64,000 nt of DNA from Syncephalastrum monosporum B8922 (GCA_000697355.1 JNEN01001206.1:248001-312000); one strand, 5' to 3'. Counted from the stretch's first letter, positions 36,263 through 50,159 are shown. Made by a program: numbers and translations. The notes: generated by a model from the letters alone, not told the origin.

Positions 36263-36688
36263 TCAGATGAAGCAGGAACCCCAGCGCTCCATGGGTGGGC
36301 GGTAGGTGGGTGTCATGCCGGTGCATATGTTGCTGTTAATTTCATCAGACGACTTGACAACCGACGCGGTATAGCCACCGCTGGAGGCGTCGTAGTGAGC
36401 CAACGTCATTCCCAACGGAGGGGTCTTTGGGCGGGGAGGTTCCTGCTGTTGCGCTGTATTGATAGGGAAACACGGGGCTTGGAAGGTGGGCACGTCCATA
36501 TCCATGGTTTCCGTCTTGGTTTCGTCTGTGAAGGCCCGCTTCGCAGCGTTGGTATACGTGGGTGATATCGGTTGCTGTGTGTTTCGCAGTTAGTGTTTGG
36601 TTCTGAGTACATGATATTGACGTACGGGTGTTTCTATTTCATCTGTCTTGCGCTTGCGGATGGGGAGCGTGGTGTTGGTGAGTGTCAT
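36263..36688 (-). CDS. Small unknown protein (124 aa)
   Basis: Two exons, 36688-36626 and 36574-36263. The start MTLTNTTLPIRKRKTDEIET is basic (possible nuclear signal IRKRK). The rest is Pro/Thr-rich (QPISPTYTNAAKRAFTDE, PRPKTPPLGMTLAHYDASSG) and ends PPMERWGSCFI. A TATA box reading TATATAAAG on the minus strand (36783-36791) lies about 95 bp upstream of the ATG, which supports a real gene. I do not recognise the family; the protein looks disordered. Confidence 0.6.
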
Positions 36689-36782
36689 GATGTGTGGCGC
36701 CAATAATATGTGCAGAAAATAGCTTATGTCGGGAGGGAAAAGGAAGGTATGCTGAAGGAGCGGGGTTGGCCCGTGCCCGGTG

Positions 36783-36791
36783 CTTTATATA
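36783..36791 (-). promoter_or_regulatory. TATA box of the small minus-strand gene
   Basis: TATATAAAG on the minus strand, about 95 bp before the ATG at 36688 and within the 249-bp divergent gap shared with DIM1. Confidence 0.5.
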
Positions 36792-36937
36792 TTTTAGATC
36801 TAAGCCACTTTTCCTAGGCATGAGAGGAAAAAGGAGAAAGCCAACGGCTCAACTTTTTAGGTCCGCACCGATTATTCAAAAGAGGCAAATCATTTAAATC
36901 CTGCACTTTCAAAAAAAAAAAAGTTGTATACCTTGTC

Positions 36938-38243
<1,306 letters not shown>

Positions 38244-38451
38244 AGACAGCATATCTCTCAACACTCTACTCTTATTCATACACCCCAATACGCGCAACAT
38301 TGTTACTCGTCTTTCTCTCGAACGTATATGTATATATATATGTATATGTATAAACCAAAAAAGCTTGTATAGTGCCCCATCGGTGATAAGAAGGGAGCGG
38401 ATTTAAAAAGGAACGGGTGACGGAGGGATGGTGTCATATTAGATCAAGGTG

Positions 38452-39531
38452 TCACCAAGTGCCTTCCATGTGCTTGCGGGAGGAGAGGAAGGGTGACCCA
38501 AACTCCATATGAAGATGAGACCCAAATGGCATGCATCCGTCGCGTGCGGCCTCGGACATGAGTGTCGACAGCGTCTCTGAGGTATTGGCGTCGTTCTCCA
38601 AAAAGTCGGACGTCAAGCGGCGGACGTGTTCCCAAATGGTGGACAGGATGGCGGTTGAGGTCATCGTGCCCGGAATGGAAGGATGATGGCTGGGAATACT
38701 AATACAGTGCGTAGAAGAGTAAGCATGCCAGTCGAGAGGCGGGCCACCGTTACTGTAATTCATTTACCTGTCAAGGTTGCGTCTGCGACGGTGGGCCAGT
38801 CGGACGGGGCTGTCCGTATCGGTGGCAGAAGCGGTGGTGGCGCTCCGCGAGGTGCGGGTGGTGACATCTGAGTCGGTGTGGTCAGAAAGCGGGACGTTGT
38901 GGAGGGTGGGAGCAAAGGCGGGCGCTGTGTCTGCCGAAGCAGGCGTCGTCTGGGCGTGTGGTTCGGCGGGGTTTGCAAATGACGGCAGATTTATGCCGCC
39001 GTGGGGCAGAAGGATGTTGGGCATACTTGCGGAGTCAGGTTCGAAATCGGCTATTTGTGCTCGCCACGTGCTGTCGTCTTGCTTTTCCTTATCACTCCTC
39101 AGCATACTCCTCTTGACCACCTGCGCAAACCCTGACGGTGACGAGCTGTCCTCTTCTGATAACGCGTCTGTAAATGTGCCCGTCCCGTCGTGGGCGGGCA
39201 GCGTGCTGAACTGCGGCGATGGTTGATCCGAATGGTGAATGTCAAGATCGGAAAAGGACTCGGTGTCTGACGCTCGAAAGGAGACGAGCGACTCTGGCTC
39301 GGACGGATCGAAAGTGGGTGAGCTCGATGTGCGGATATGAAGCGGTCGGTGGTGCTGTGACGATGCGGTGGAGATGACATGCCAGTCTGTGTCCGAGTCG
39401 GACGAGAGTCTGGTTGTGGGTGACAGGACCGCATTGACGTTGGCCTCTTGCCGCAGGTCTTCGGTGCTTGTCTCGTTGTACAGCCGTCGTTGCTGCGTGT
39501 GGGCCGGTCGTCGCTGTTGTGCAAATGCCAT
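38452..39531 (-). CDS. Unknown acidic Ser/Thr-rich protein (336 aa)
   Basis: Two exons, 39531-38768 and 38698-38452. The larger exon is disordered, rich in Ser, Asp and Thr (SDSDTDWHVIST, SFRASDTESFSDLDIHH), with a basic end (RLAHRRRRNL). The second exon codes a more ordered helical segment (AILSTIWEHVRRLTSDFLEN, TLSTLMSEAARDG). The DTDWHVI motif resembles the DW/acidic elements of some Mucoromycota proteins, but I cannot name the family. Convergent with DIM1 (209 bp apart). Confidence 0.65.
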
Positions 39532-41410
39532 CGTTGTATGAGTGGTAGGTGACGGTCAGGATATATAATTTACGGTGACAAAGAAGGGAAGAGGAAATAA
39601 AGAAGAAAGGGAAAAGAGGGCTAAGAAAAGTGAAGGGATGATCATGACCCGTTTCTTCGTTCTCAAACGAGCATTGCGTGCGACAGACGTGACTTTTTGT
39701 CTATCGTGCGTTGATAGGCAAGTGGCAAATCCGCATTCTTCAGCCAACCAGCAACCTCCCAACCCCCACCCCGCACCCCCAAAAAATAAAATATCCCACT
39801 GGTTACGTACATGCACCCTCGTGAGCACACGCACGTATTTCCTTTTACTCTTTTGGAGTATCATTTCTGTTTATGCTGGTATGTGCATCACCAGCCGACA
39901 TGTCAGCCCTCCATTTTATCCTATTTCAATCGTCGTATACGAGAAAAAAAAGTGGTGGTTGGCACCTTTTTTCATTCAAATCAGATATGCTACGTTATAA
40001 AGTGGTGGTTTCGGGATGATTGCTATAAACGTACAAATAAAGTAGGACGAGAGCACTCGTTTGTTTGCAGCAAAGCGAAAATGTTGTGTACTACAAGGTT
40101 TATTTTCTTTTTTGACACTCGCTGTTCTCAGTCTAAAATAACGAGATCTGTTGTGTTTGCTGGCAATCTGGATAAAACCCCCTTTTTGAGTATAGCCATA
40201 GCAACTCCCGGTTTCAGTTGGTGTGGATCAAACCATAGCCACCGTACATGCGTCTTGTAAAGTCACGCATGGATAGGGCTGCTCAGCCTGTGCATGATTA
40301 TAGGCCCTATCACTGTATTTTGGCTCGGCAAAAAACGATATGAAAAAAAGATAAAATGATCGTCTGACCACCGTGGTGATTATCGTACGTTGGCGGACTC
40401 GAGTCTGCATACGGGCCTCCTTCATCACTTCCCAGGGCACCACGACATCATCAGGGGTCAAACGAAATGAGATTCCGACTCTCACAGTCTTCAGCCGACG
40501 GCGTACATCTCACAGTACATCATATCAAAAGATCACGGGCCCGTGCCACGGGCAAAAGTGAAAAGAAAGAAAAAGGCTGAGATAGTTGAGAAGTTGCATG
40601 ATTTGAGGTCGTGATTCTGAAGATTCAAGGTCAGCACACGTTATTTGCTCCCAGTATGGCGTGTCGAAGGAAGAAATGTTGAGCATCACTCGGATCCGTC
40701 CAATGGGTGTCTGGACTCTCACATACTGCCTCGACTCTACATGATATTAATGCTCTAAAGGAATGTATATCCCTGCTGTGACAAACAAAGGAAAATGATA
40801 CATGCATTCGCATGCTTGACTTGCAGAACTGACCTGGCATGATAATACGCGCGTATCGCTATGCAGGCTACTGTTATGTATTCCTTCAGTACATCACATC
40901 CTTGCCTGATACAGTAGTAGGACTTTTTCATCTCTCTTTCGAAGGACAATATAAGCCATCCATATGTGAGAACAGAGCGTTACACGCTCTGTTTTATTTT
41001 CTCAGAGGCTTACCATCCTCCGTTGATATCTCTGCCTCCAAGAAGGAGCAGCACATGGGTTCATCCAGATTTTCTGTATCTGCTACAATAAATAGGCTAT
41101 AGCACAACAGTCTTATCATAGTCTGAGGCAGCAACAACGACGAACGGCCAATAGAAGGGATTTTTGAACAGGCGACCGTCTCTGACCCTCTGGCGTCCAG
41201 CAAAAACCGCGCTGGACGATGGTGCGAAAACGTGTATCCTCGCTTACGGCATTAGCTTGCCTAGCATATAGATTTGAAATGGAGGGTTTGCGAGAAAAAA
41301 AGTCTGATTATCAGTGAGCTGGATAGAAAGTCGCAGTTTTACGTACGCGCGTGATTCATGCCGCCCGCCCCAACGTATCCTTTTCAGTTATAACATTTTT
41401 GGTCGATTCC
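39532..41410. other. Gene-poor gap between divergent genes
   Basis: About 1.9 kb of sequence with only short ORFs. It contains C-rich sequence near 39755-39780, poly-A runs, and AT-rich stretches; no motif-bearing ORF, tRNA or repeat array was seen. Its right end holds the MEMO1-like promoter. Confidence 0.5.
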
Positions 41411-42683
41411 ATGAAGCGCGAAGCAAGCCATGCCGGATCCTGGTACTCTAACTCACGTAAGCTGAGGCAAAAGGCGTTGCTTACTCAGTTACTGAGCAGA
41501 GTGGTGTAGCCTCTCGTCTGAATAAGGAACTGGACGAGTATCTACAAAAGGTGTCGTTGTCCAGCATCCCGAATGCCAGAGCCATAATTGCACCGTATGC
41601 TGCCATCACCTATCGCTTCTTACGCTTGAGACTGACATCGCTCAACTAAAATAGTCATGCAGGCTATCGCTACAGTGGGCCTACGGCTGCATTCGCGTAC
41701 AAACTGATTGACACGACGCCATTGTAGGTTTCTCACGCCAGGGCTGAAGTGGCAACACTGACTCAAAAAGTGATGAATAGTGAGCGAGTCTTTATCTTGG
41801 GACCATCGCACCGTGTCTATCTCCAAGCATGTGCGCTCTCCCGTTGCGAGACCTATCAAACGCCCTTGGGTGATCTTACGCTCGACCGAGAAGGTACGAT
41901 AGAAAGCGCATACTACAATTCTGACTTGAGTATGACTGGCACTGGCATTGACTGATACTATTATAACAGTGATTGATCAACTGCATTCGACCAAGCTGTT
42001 CCAGTGGATGAGCCTCAGCACGGACGAGCAAGAGCACAGCATCGAGATGCATTTGCCTTACACGGCCAAAATCTTTCAATCGCAAGTAGCGTCGCAAGGC
42101 CCGTTGAACATTGGCTCATTTCTATCTCCCCTTCTAGTAAACTGAAAGATATCAAGATTGTACCCATCCTGGTGGGAGCCATCGATGACACCCAAGAAAA
42201 GACCTACGGTGAATTGCTCGCGCCCTATCTGAACGACCCGAAGAACCTTTTCATCATCTCGTCTGACTTTTGTCATTGGTAAGTCATCTTTGAGGAACAT
42301 ATACGTCATCTTAACGGCTCGACAGGGGACTTCGGTTCTCGTACACGTACTACCGTCCTCGCCCGGACGCATCCGCTGTGCAGCTGACCGCTCGCGGCCA
42401 GCACGACCTACCGACACCGATCCATCAGTCGATTTCCGATCTCGACCACCAAGGCATGCAGCTCATTGAGGACCAAGACCATGCTGGATTCACAGAGTAC
42501 CTCGAGACGACGGGCAACACCATCTGCGGGCGCCACCCGATCGGGGTCTTGATGTGTGCCCTGGATGCGCTGAGCCAGCAAGGCAAGGTCGTCAAGTTCA
42601 CAAAGTATGCGCAGAGCAGCGCCTGTCAGGATGTGCAGGAGTCCAGTGTCAGCTATGCGAGTGCGTATGTGACCATTAAATAA
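41411..42683 (+). CDS. MEMO1-like protein (yeast Mho1 family)
   Basis: Member of the MEMO family, a class III extradiol-dioxygenase-like fold linked to redox and cytoskeletal signalling. Seven or so exons. It starts [15 protein letters not shown], the family's N-terminal signature, then [81 protein letters not shown] and [13 protein letters not shown], ending [18 protein letters not shown]. The likely metal-binding residues are the histidines in PHAGY and GPSHR and the cysteine in TICGRH. Length and block order match human MEMO1. Confidence 0.95.
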
Positions 42684-42811
42684 TAGTAGGATGGAGGATG
42701 AATTCTTCTTTATATACACTCTTTTGTTCTGTGGTGGTGGGGCGGGTTTTGAGGATCGCGGGGCGGGGGCAATGATAATGGCTATCTAAGAATGATGACA
42801 GGACGGAGCAC

Positions 42812-43431
42812 CTATTGCTTTTGCTTGTTGAGCTGCTCCTGCTTCCATAAGCTCTGGAGCGAGGTGAACACACGGCCGGGTTGCTCGCGCAGGTAGAACA
42901 GCTTGGACCGACGCACACGCAGCTCGTTGGGTTTCTGCAAGACACGGATGGATTTGATCAGGGGCGAATACACTGAAAAGCGCTGCTCGACGCCGACACG
43001 CATCACAATGTTGCGCAGCGTAAAGTTGGTGTCGATGCCCTTGCGTCGGATAGCAATGCACAAGCCCATGAAGGTCGACGTCGTTGTCTCGCCGGGTGCA
43101 TTCAACATTTCCACCATGACGACCGAGCCGGGTTTGACACCGTTCGGGTTTTTGCGCGAAAACAGCTCACGGCGGCCATCGACGTTGGCCTGCGACACCA
43201 GCGACTCATCGACACGCTGCATCACGTTGCCTCGGGTGGCAGGCTGTGCGGCGGTGGCGACTCGGCACACCTGCGTCGTATGGATATCTAGTGTTCAAAC
43301 AGTTAATTTCTTCAATGTCAGGACATGGCCCCATCGTAGCCAGAGAGTATCGTTCGCATACGTTGACGAGCAGCAGGAAGCGCATTCTTGGCCAGGGCCA
43401 GGTGGCGGGTGAGGGATCGCAGAGCGTTCAT
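42812..43431 (-). CDS. Mitochondrial large-subunit ribosomal protein bL19m
   Basis: Two exons, 43431-43362 and 43287-42812, giving 181 residues. The first exon codes a mitochondrial presequence (MNALRSLTRHLALAKNALPA). The bL19 domain follows: GVKPGSVVMVEMLNAPGET, STFMGLCIAIRRKGIDTNF, TLRNIVMRVGVEQRFSVYSP, LIKSIRVLQK and VRRSKLFYLRE. Product acts at the mitoribosome intersubunit face. It is convergent with the MEMO1-like gene and divergent from the next gene (239-bp gap). Confidence 0.92.
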
Positions 43432-43670
43432 TGGATTCAGGGTAGGGTATGAAGAAAGGGGACGATAATTCAGCAGTGTATTGTGCCCGTGTGTGGCTTT
43501 GGGGCCCTGTCAAATCAGAAATCCCGCTTGATTTGGGGATGATTTGCCTGATATGACTGACTCGGCATGGGACACAGGGCTATCTCGCCAAGGGTCTGCA
43601 TATCGACTACTTCTTCCAGCTTGCGTTTCCCCCTGCCCTTGTGTTCTTTTCTTTGCTCAAATTTATTGAT

Positions 43671-45157
43671 ATGGCATCGTCTGAAAAGCACGCAAAGGAG
43701 CTGCCGACCTTACCTGTCGACAATCGCTACGAGGTCGAGCACGAGGGTACGCACGCCAGCCTGATGGGATGCAATTCATATCACTTGACTCATGAGACAC
43801 CTGTGTTTCTGCTAGAGGAGATGCGACGCAAGACCGAAAAGCGCCATCTGATGGCTGTGTTGGCCTTGGTGCTCGTCGCCTTCACTATCTTTTGCCAGCT
43901 GGGTGTATGTCCACCATCGATTTGCATTCTCTCTCTTCACTCACCACCCCCTCCCCTTCGCGCGTTCTGTACATAGGTCAAGCCCTTTGTCTGGCGCGCA
44001 GGTTCCCAGGAAAAGCCCCCCTTTACACTACCCGGCGCCTCGACGGAGATGACCGAGTTTATGAACGACCTCTGGCGCAGTTTTGGCGAGCCAGAGAACG
44101 AGGGCTACTGCCACACGAGTCCAGAATCGATGGCGCTTCAGGAGAAGCTTCAGTCCGTCAAAAGCTATATCGCTTTCCCACCCAGTAAGCGCTAGGTCAG
44201 TCCAACCCACATCCTGTAGAGTAACCACCCGTGTAGAGGGCCTCGAGCACGGCCGGCCGCCGCGCTGCCGACACGAACCCTGCAAGCCCGATGACTTGCC
44301 CTACCACCGCACGCTGACGGCAGAGTTCGACCCGCGCACGAATGCCCACGCCGACATCCGCATCACTGGCACCTTTACACCGCGCTCAGGCCACGTGATT
44401 ATTAACCACGACGGCGAGGGCGACCAAGTCAAAGTCCACGCCACCATCTTTGCCCAGAACGAGTCTGCGCTTCAGGACGTCTCGCTCCACGCCGGCCCCT
44501 GCGAGGACCGCTATGTCGTCGATCTCAGGCGCCACTGGACCCATCGATGCCCTAAAGATGCCTGCCTGACTTTTGTCACCGTCGTGTCGTTCCCAAAGTC
44601 ACTGCAGCACTATCCACGCCTGGATCTACACGTGCGGCATGCGCGTCGTATCGCGAGCCAGGGTCTGGACAGTATGGCATTCGACTCGTTCCGAGCAGGC
44701 GTCGGCCACGGCGCCATCATTTTATCGGATGTCAAGGCCAACCAGACACTGCTCGGCGCCCTCTACGGCGTCGTCATGGGAGAGTATCGTCCCATGGCGA
44801 CATGGGGCGGGATGGCCGTGCGTGGCGCGACGGACGTGTACCTCAAACCGGTGCACCACGCCAACATGACGGCCACGACCTGGATCGGTGCGGCCGCTAT
44901 CCATTTGGTATGCTCCTCTGTCCCAAGCGATACGATGCTAATGACGTCTTTTTTTCTAGCCTGCGGATCAGTTCCAAGGTGACTTCAAGGTGTGGAGCAC
45001 CACGACCGAGCCCACGATTGTCGCGCCCAACCCCGAAGACATCCACATTGTCAAGGAAGGCTTCCTCGAGACCAGGGGTTACTACAAACGTGAGCATACT
45101 GGCGCCCGCGCCAACGTGCTCTCGCACCATGGCAGCACACGTCTCTTGTTCCAATAA
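43671..45157 (+). CDS. Unknown type II membrane protein with large extracytoplasmic domain
   Basis: Start MASSEKHAKELPTLPVDNRY. A single transmembrane segment (HLMAVLALVLVAFTIFCQLG) follows about 65 residues of cytosolic, acidic sequence. The large C-terminal part has several cysteines (GYCHTSPESM, CRHEPCKPDDLPYHR, HAGPCEDRYVVDL) and a repeated beta-strand pattern (HADIRITGTFTPRSGHVIIN, TWGGMAVRGATDVYL), suggesting a secreted beta-rich fold like those of fungal cell-surface proteins. Four exons. The stop codon lies inside the polyadenylation hexamer AATAAA at 45154-45159. Family not recognised. Confidence 0.75.
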
Positions 45158-45373
45158 AAAACAACATTGTGTTCCCAATGATTTATGTGCGTGAAGCCGC
45201 AAAGACAGAAGGTCAAAAAAAAAAAGTAGAATGTAAAATCATGTTTTCGACGTGCGTATATGAGGGGACGTGTGCGTGTGACGGTAGGCGATTGTGTAGG
45301 TGGTGTGTGAGTGTGAGTGTGTGTGTGCGTGTCTGTGTGTATATATGGGTGGGTGGTTTGTATACGTAGGAAA

Positions 45374-47951
45374 TTACTCGTCATCGCTGCTATCCGAGTC
45401 ACTATCGTCGGCTTTACGGCCCTCACCGCCTTGACTGGCACCGCCCGCAATCGCGGATGCCAGACCCTGTTCGCGCATAAGCTTCATTTGACCTGCGATC
45501 GAATCCTCCTCGGGCTCCGAGATGGTGTCATCCACCTCTTCCTCCGGCGGCAAGTCATCCTTGTCGTGGATCGTCAGCTGGATGTCTTGCATGATATCGG
45601 TGCCCGAGTAGGTATCCGACTTGACAAACAGCGAGAAAGTGTAGGTACCCGCCTTGGGCGGGCCCGGGAAAGGAATCTGGATCGTTTTCTCGGCAGTGAT
45701 ATCGGTGACCTTGCGGGGCGGGACCAGGATCCGGTTCACCTTGGGGTCGCCGAGGAAGACCCACCAGCATGGTTTCTTTTCCTGTGTCCAGAGGTTAATG
45801 GATGCACTGGCTTAAGGATGGGGTGGATCAACTTACAGCAGCGTAGTAAGGACTGTGTGCAGCAGGGAGCGTGCCGTTCTCCTTGTCCTTCTTGGTCGTC
45901 TCGCCCATTTCGTCCAGCAACTGATCCTCTTCGTCTTCCTCCTCTTCAGGAAGGTCGGCATTGATGTTGGCAAGCTTCAGGATAAAGGTAATGACGGCTC
46001 CTGTCGTGATGATCTTGTCACCGACCACTATCATCAACACACGTGAGTACCGAGAAACTCATTTCATTTAGACTCGACTTCCTTACCCTGGAAAACAGCC
46101 TTTTGGGCACGAAGACGGGGAATGCGGTTGGCTACCTCAACGACATCGAGATACTGCGATTCATCGAGCGGCTTGAGCAAGGTCTTGCGGCCGTCTTCGG
46201 ACATGTTGAGCAATTGCTGGGCGGAAAAGACATGCTTGCCCTTGGCGCGGTAGTATTTGCGGAGGAGAGGCGCAGTAATGTGGGGCAGCTGCTTGATCGA
46301 GGGCTCGCCGGGGAAGGTGGCCTGGATCAAGTGCTGCTGCGTGTCCATGATGCTCGTTGCAACGCCCAGCCATTGCTTGACGATGGCGATCTGGAGCAGA
46401 CCTTGCAAGAGATGGATCGAACGCTCGACGAGGAAGCGTTGGTCTATACATAGGTTAGCTTCGCGGACACCCCCCCCTTTTTTTTTCCCCAATGTAAACA
46501 TGCCTTTCTGGAGAGCCTTGATTTCCGAAGCCGAGGCCTTGCTGGTAAGGTCGAGGCGCAAAAAGTGGGCATAGAGCAGGGTACGGGCCTTGCGGCGGTA
46601 GGCAGGCACATTCGATTCGAGGCGCTCATACTTTTCGGCGCCACGGTTGCCGAGTTCCTCAATGATGGCTGAGTCGATTGTCTTGAGCAAGACGTCTTCA
46701 CCCGCACGGCAGTCGGCGCCCTCCTTGAATTCGTGCGCACCGGCCAAAATATCGATCAGAGCTGATTCGGTATTAGCTTTCACACACCCAACAAGGAAGA
46801 AAAATAAACATAAAAGGAAGAAAAAGGCGGCATACCCTTAAAGTCGGCATTCTCCTTGAGTTCCTTGACAAAGATGCGCATGGAGGCATTCAGGATCTTG
46901 TCCTTGGTATGACGTCTCGAGTTGTACCACCAGCGGGCCTGTGATAATAGAAAAAAATCAATTTACCAGGTATCTCTGATTTCCTGACTTACTATATAGA
47001 ATGGCAGGCCCAGGCCAAAGATCAAGGCATAGATGGCGAGAACGATGCGGCTGTTGCCACCCTCAATCATCTTCTGGGGCAGAGCGACGCCCATGGTGAA
47101 AGACTGCTTGCCATCAGGATGGCCATACTGTTCATAGTTCTTTCGGACCTCGGGATCGGTCAGGCTAGTAGTATGAAAGACAGCCAGTCAGAGACATCGT
47201 CCCAAGTCATTTCCTGCTTCACCCCACTCCTGCATGCTTTTCGCTTACGATTGGTAGGCTTTGCTGATCTGGATGAAGCGTTCCTCGGACTCGCGTTCCG
47301 TGCCTGGCTGAGCCTTGTCAGGATGGTACACCAACGAGAGCTTCTTGTACACCCGCTTGATGTCCTTTTCCGTAGCACCCTGTTCATCCAGCCTAGGTGT
47401 CAGTACCCTTTGTCTCGCATCGCCTTATGTGATGTGTTCTGCTTTTAGGGTTCTTTGTACCTCTGCGATGCCGAGGATCTCGTAGGGATCAAAGTGCTGC
47501 TTGGGAGCTTCAGCAAATGAGACTTGGTATGCGAGCAATGCAACGGCAATCCAGCCGGCAACAATAAACAAGAACCTATGAGATTGAGTCAATACAGGGC
47601 GAATCGTCAAGAGAGGGATGCATACTTGGGTCGGGTCATCAAGGACACAACGCGATTAGGCCGAGACTTGGCCAGGCGGGCCCGTTCTTTCTGACACGTG
47701 CCGCATTCACAGAGCACTTCCTTTCCTTTGGCACCTAAAGGGAAAGTGTAATGTCAGACTGTGAAAAGAAACGCGCGTAATCGAGGAAGGATATCAAGGT
47801 GGAGTGGAGTGGATTGGGTTTGACATTTACTGAATGATTGAAAGGTCTTGTAGACCGAGTGGGCCGTCACGGGCACGAGGACCAGCGACAGCACAGAGAG
47901 CAGGAAGTAGCAGAAATTGTACCCTTGCTCGTCGTAGCTATATTCAGCCAT
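45374..47951 (-). CDS. SEC63: ER protein translocation subunit Sec63
   Basis: J-domain membrane protein that recruits BiP/Kar2 to the Sec61 channel for post-translational import into the ER. It starts MAEYSYDEQGYNFCYFLLSV with a first membrane segment, then a short cysteine-containing loop and a second segment (FLFIVAGWIAVALLAYQV). The J domain follows (FDPYEILGIAE, and the HPD triplet in LVYHPDKAQPGT), then a third segment (RIVLAIYALIFGLGLPFYI). The Sec63 helical and Ig-like domains follow (EDVLLKTIDSAIIEELGN, HITAPLLRKYYRAKG, PCWWVFLGDPK, IQIPFPGPPKAG). The acidic tail DDSDSDSSDDE is expected for the family. Many short introns. Confidence 0.95.
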
Positions 47952-48274
47952 GACACGCGGTTAAGGCAGAGACAAGAGAGAGAGAGAAGAGAAGAAAGAA
48001 AGAAGGTGATATAAGAAAGAAAGGAAGAAGGGAAAAGGTGACCCCTCTTTCTCGTCTTCCGTGCCATGAACCGCAATGCGGCTGCATTTCATTGGCTACC
48101 GCTCTTTGAAAATATGGAGGTGCAGCTTAGCACCAAGCACAGCGTGTGTCGTGGCAGGCACTATGTATTCTATTTTCTAACCCGTGTTTAATAAATACTA
48201 TGTACAGAATGCGAGGCGTGTTTTTGTTTGTGTGATATGCATGGTAGATGTGCGTGTGCTGTTAATCGAGGTAT
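47952..48274. other. Spacer between two minus-strand genes
   Basis: The 5' leader/promoter of SEC63 (GA-rich, 47970-48040) and the 3' flank of the F-box/DUSP gene. No coding sequence is seen. Confidence 0.5.
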
Positions 48275-49397
48275 TTAAGTGATCTTCCACTTTGCGATCG
48301 CCTGCCACATGGGATCGTATTCGGCTGTCAAGGTATCCTTGGCGTGAAAGGTCGGCCCGACCGAGCCGTAGGCGTCTGCGAGGTACTCCCACAGGGCTGG
48401 GGTGACCACGCTAAATTCGTCCGAGATGGCGCCCTGTGGGACAGCACTCGGCTTGAGCTTCGTCCCGTCCTCCACATCCGCGAGGTGCGCGTTGTTGATC
48501 GGACCGTCGGTCAGCTTGCCGTCGCAGAGACCCAGGAACCAGCGACGCATCCACGGTCGCTCCACGAGATAGAAGTCCTTGTCTTTCACGACCTCCAGAC
48601 GGTCGGCATCGTGCATGTACATGTCCCATTCGTTCAAGACCCGCTGCTTCCGCTCGTAGGCCATCCGGCCCTTCTCAGTGCCTTTGGTCAAGGCCCGGTA
48701 TAACATGTCAATATAATGCATCTCACTGTAATGACCGCGGTTATCTCCTAGCTAAAGCAACCATGAGTGCGCTGATCCATGCAGCCGTCATTCTAGTTTA
48801 CCTTGCGGTTGCAAGTAAAGCAAAACAGCTGGAGCGTGTTGATGCGGACGAGGATGCCGTGCTTCTTGGGCCGCATCTTGTGGAATTTATAAGCACACTC
48901 TTGACAGCCTATCGTTCCCAAAAAAAAAAAAAAAAAAAATCCGGATATGAGTACCTCCTTTCAATGACCATGTCATATGCGTTCGACTTACGGATACGCA
49001 GATTGCCCTTGTAGATATACAAGGTCAAGCTCGCCTGGTAAAAGTTCTTTGCGCAGGTTGTGCAGTTGTGCTTTTCGGGCAAGCGATTGATGACGTTGTT
49101 GTAAGGGACCGAGTAAGGTTCGATATCGCGCGAAGAAATGCAACCGACATGAGGGCAAATCTTGTTGTGCTCTGGATCGTCGACTTTGTAGAGGTACTGC
49201 TGCCTCCAGGTGTCTTTGGGTGCCTTGTACTCCACCCCGAATTGAATGCGGAGACGCTCGCGCCACAGATCGTCACTCTGGGCCACCGTCTTGAAGGGAG
49301 CATACGCCTTCGAGAGCTCCTCGCAGTCTTGATCGCCTAAAAAGCCTCCCAGGATGACCAGGAGCTCGAAGCTCAGATCCATGAGTGAGGCAGGCAT
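48275..49397 (-). CDS. F-box protein with zf-UBP-like zinc module and DUSP domain
   Basis: N-terminal F-box-like motif: MDLSFELLVILGGFLGDQDC, then FKTVAQSDDLWRERLRIQFG. A cysteine/histidine-rich middle follows: ICPHVGCIS, KHNCTTCAKNF, and, over introns, RCQECAYKFHKMRPKKHG and LFCFTCNRKLGDNRGHYSEM, resembling a zf-UBP ubiquitin-binding module. The C-terminus is a DUSP-type domain: FYLVERPWMRRWFLGLCDGK, PINNAHL, LKPSAVPQGAISDEFSVVTP and LWEYLADAYG. zf-UBP and DUSP normally accompany USP deubiquitinase catalytic domains (USP20/33/48). Here there is no catalytic domain, and an F-box suggests an SCF ligase adaptor. It shares a 167-bp divergent gap with ARPC3. Confidence 0.78.
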
Positions 49398-49564
49398 TGA
49401 CAGAGAACCAAAGAAAAGAGAGAGAGAGAGATATGATCCTGTGTGGTCCTCAAACGAAGTCCGACCTTTTTATAAGACAGACCGGACGAAACCAGACCAA
49501 GGCAAAGCTCCGCTTTCCTGTTAACACTTATTGAGCACTGTTGTCGTGCGTTCATCAACCCGTC

Positions 49565-50159
49565 ATGCCTGTAAGCATCTAGGCAGTCCACGTCTCATAG
49601 GATAATACACAGTATACACGCGTGATGGCTGACGGTCCTCGAAATTAGGCTTACCATTCTCAATTCAACCAAGCCGACTACCAGTCAGTCGGCAACATGT
49701 TTCTGCTGCCCATCAAGACACGCTTCCGAGGCAATGCTCCCTATGGTAAAAAAGCGCATACTGGGCGACGCCCTCCAGCCGCTGCGTATCTTATACTGGT
49801 GTGTAGACTAACATGGTACCGTACTCTGTATAGCGGACGAGAACGCGGAGGATATCATTGACGAAGCGATCCTGCTGTTTCGAGCCAACTGCCTGTTCCG
49901 CAACTTTGAAATCAAAGGCAACGCGGACCGCGTCCTCATCTATCTGATCCTCTTCATCTCAGAGTGTCTTGGCAAAATCAACAAGAATACGCCCCAGGGC
50001 GATGCGGCCAAGCAGCTCAATTCACTCGCCGTCTCCAACTTTGCTATCCCCGGCGACCCGAACTTTCCCTTGAATGCCATGTATGCCACCCCGACAGACC
50101 GATACCAAGCAGGTAAAAACATAAATGAAAAGAAAAAAAAACAAGAACGTTATATAATA

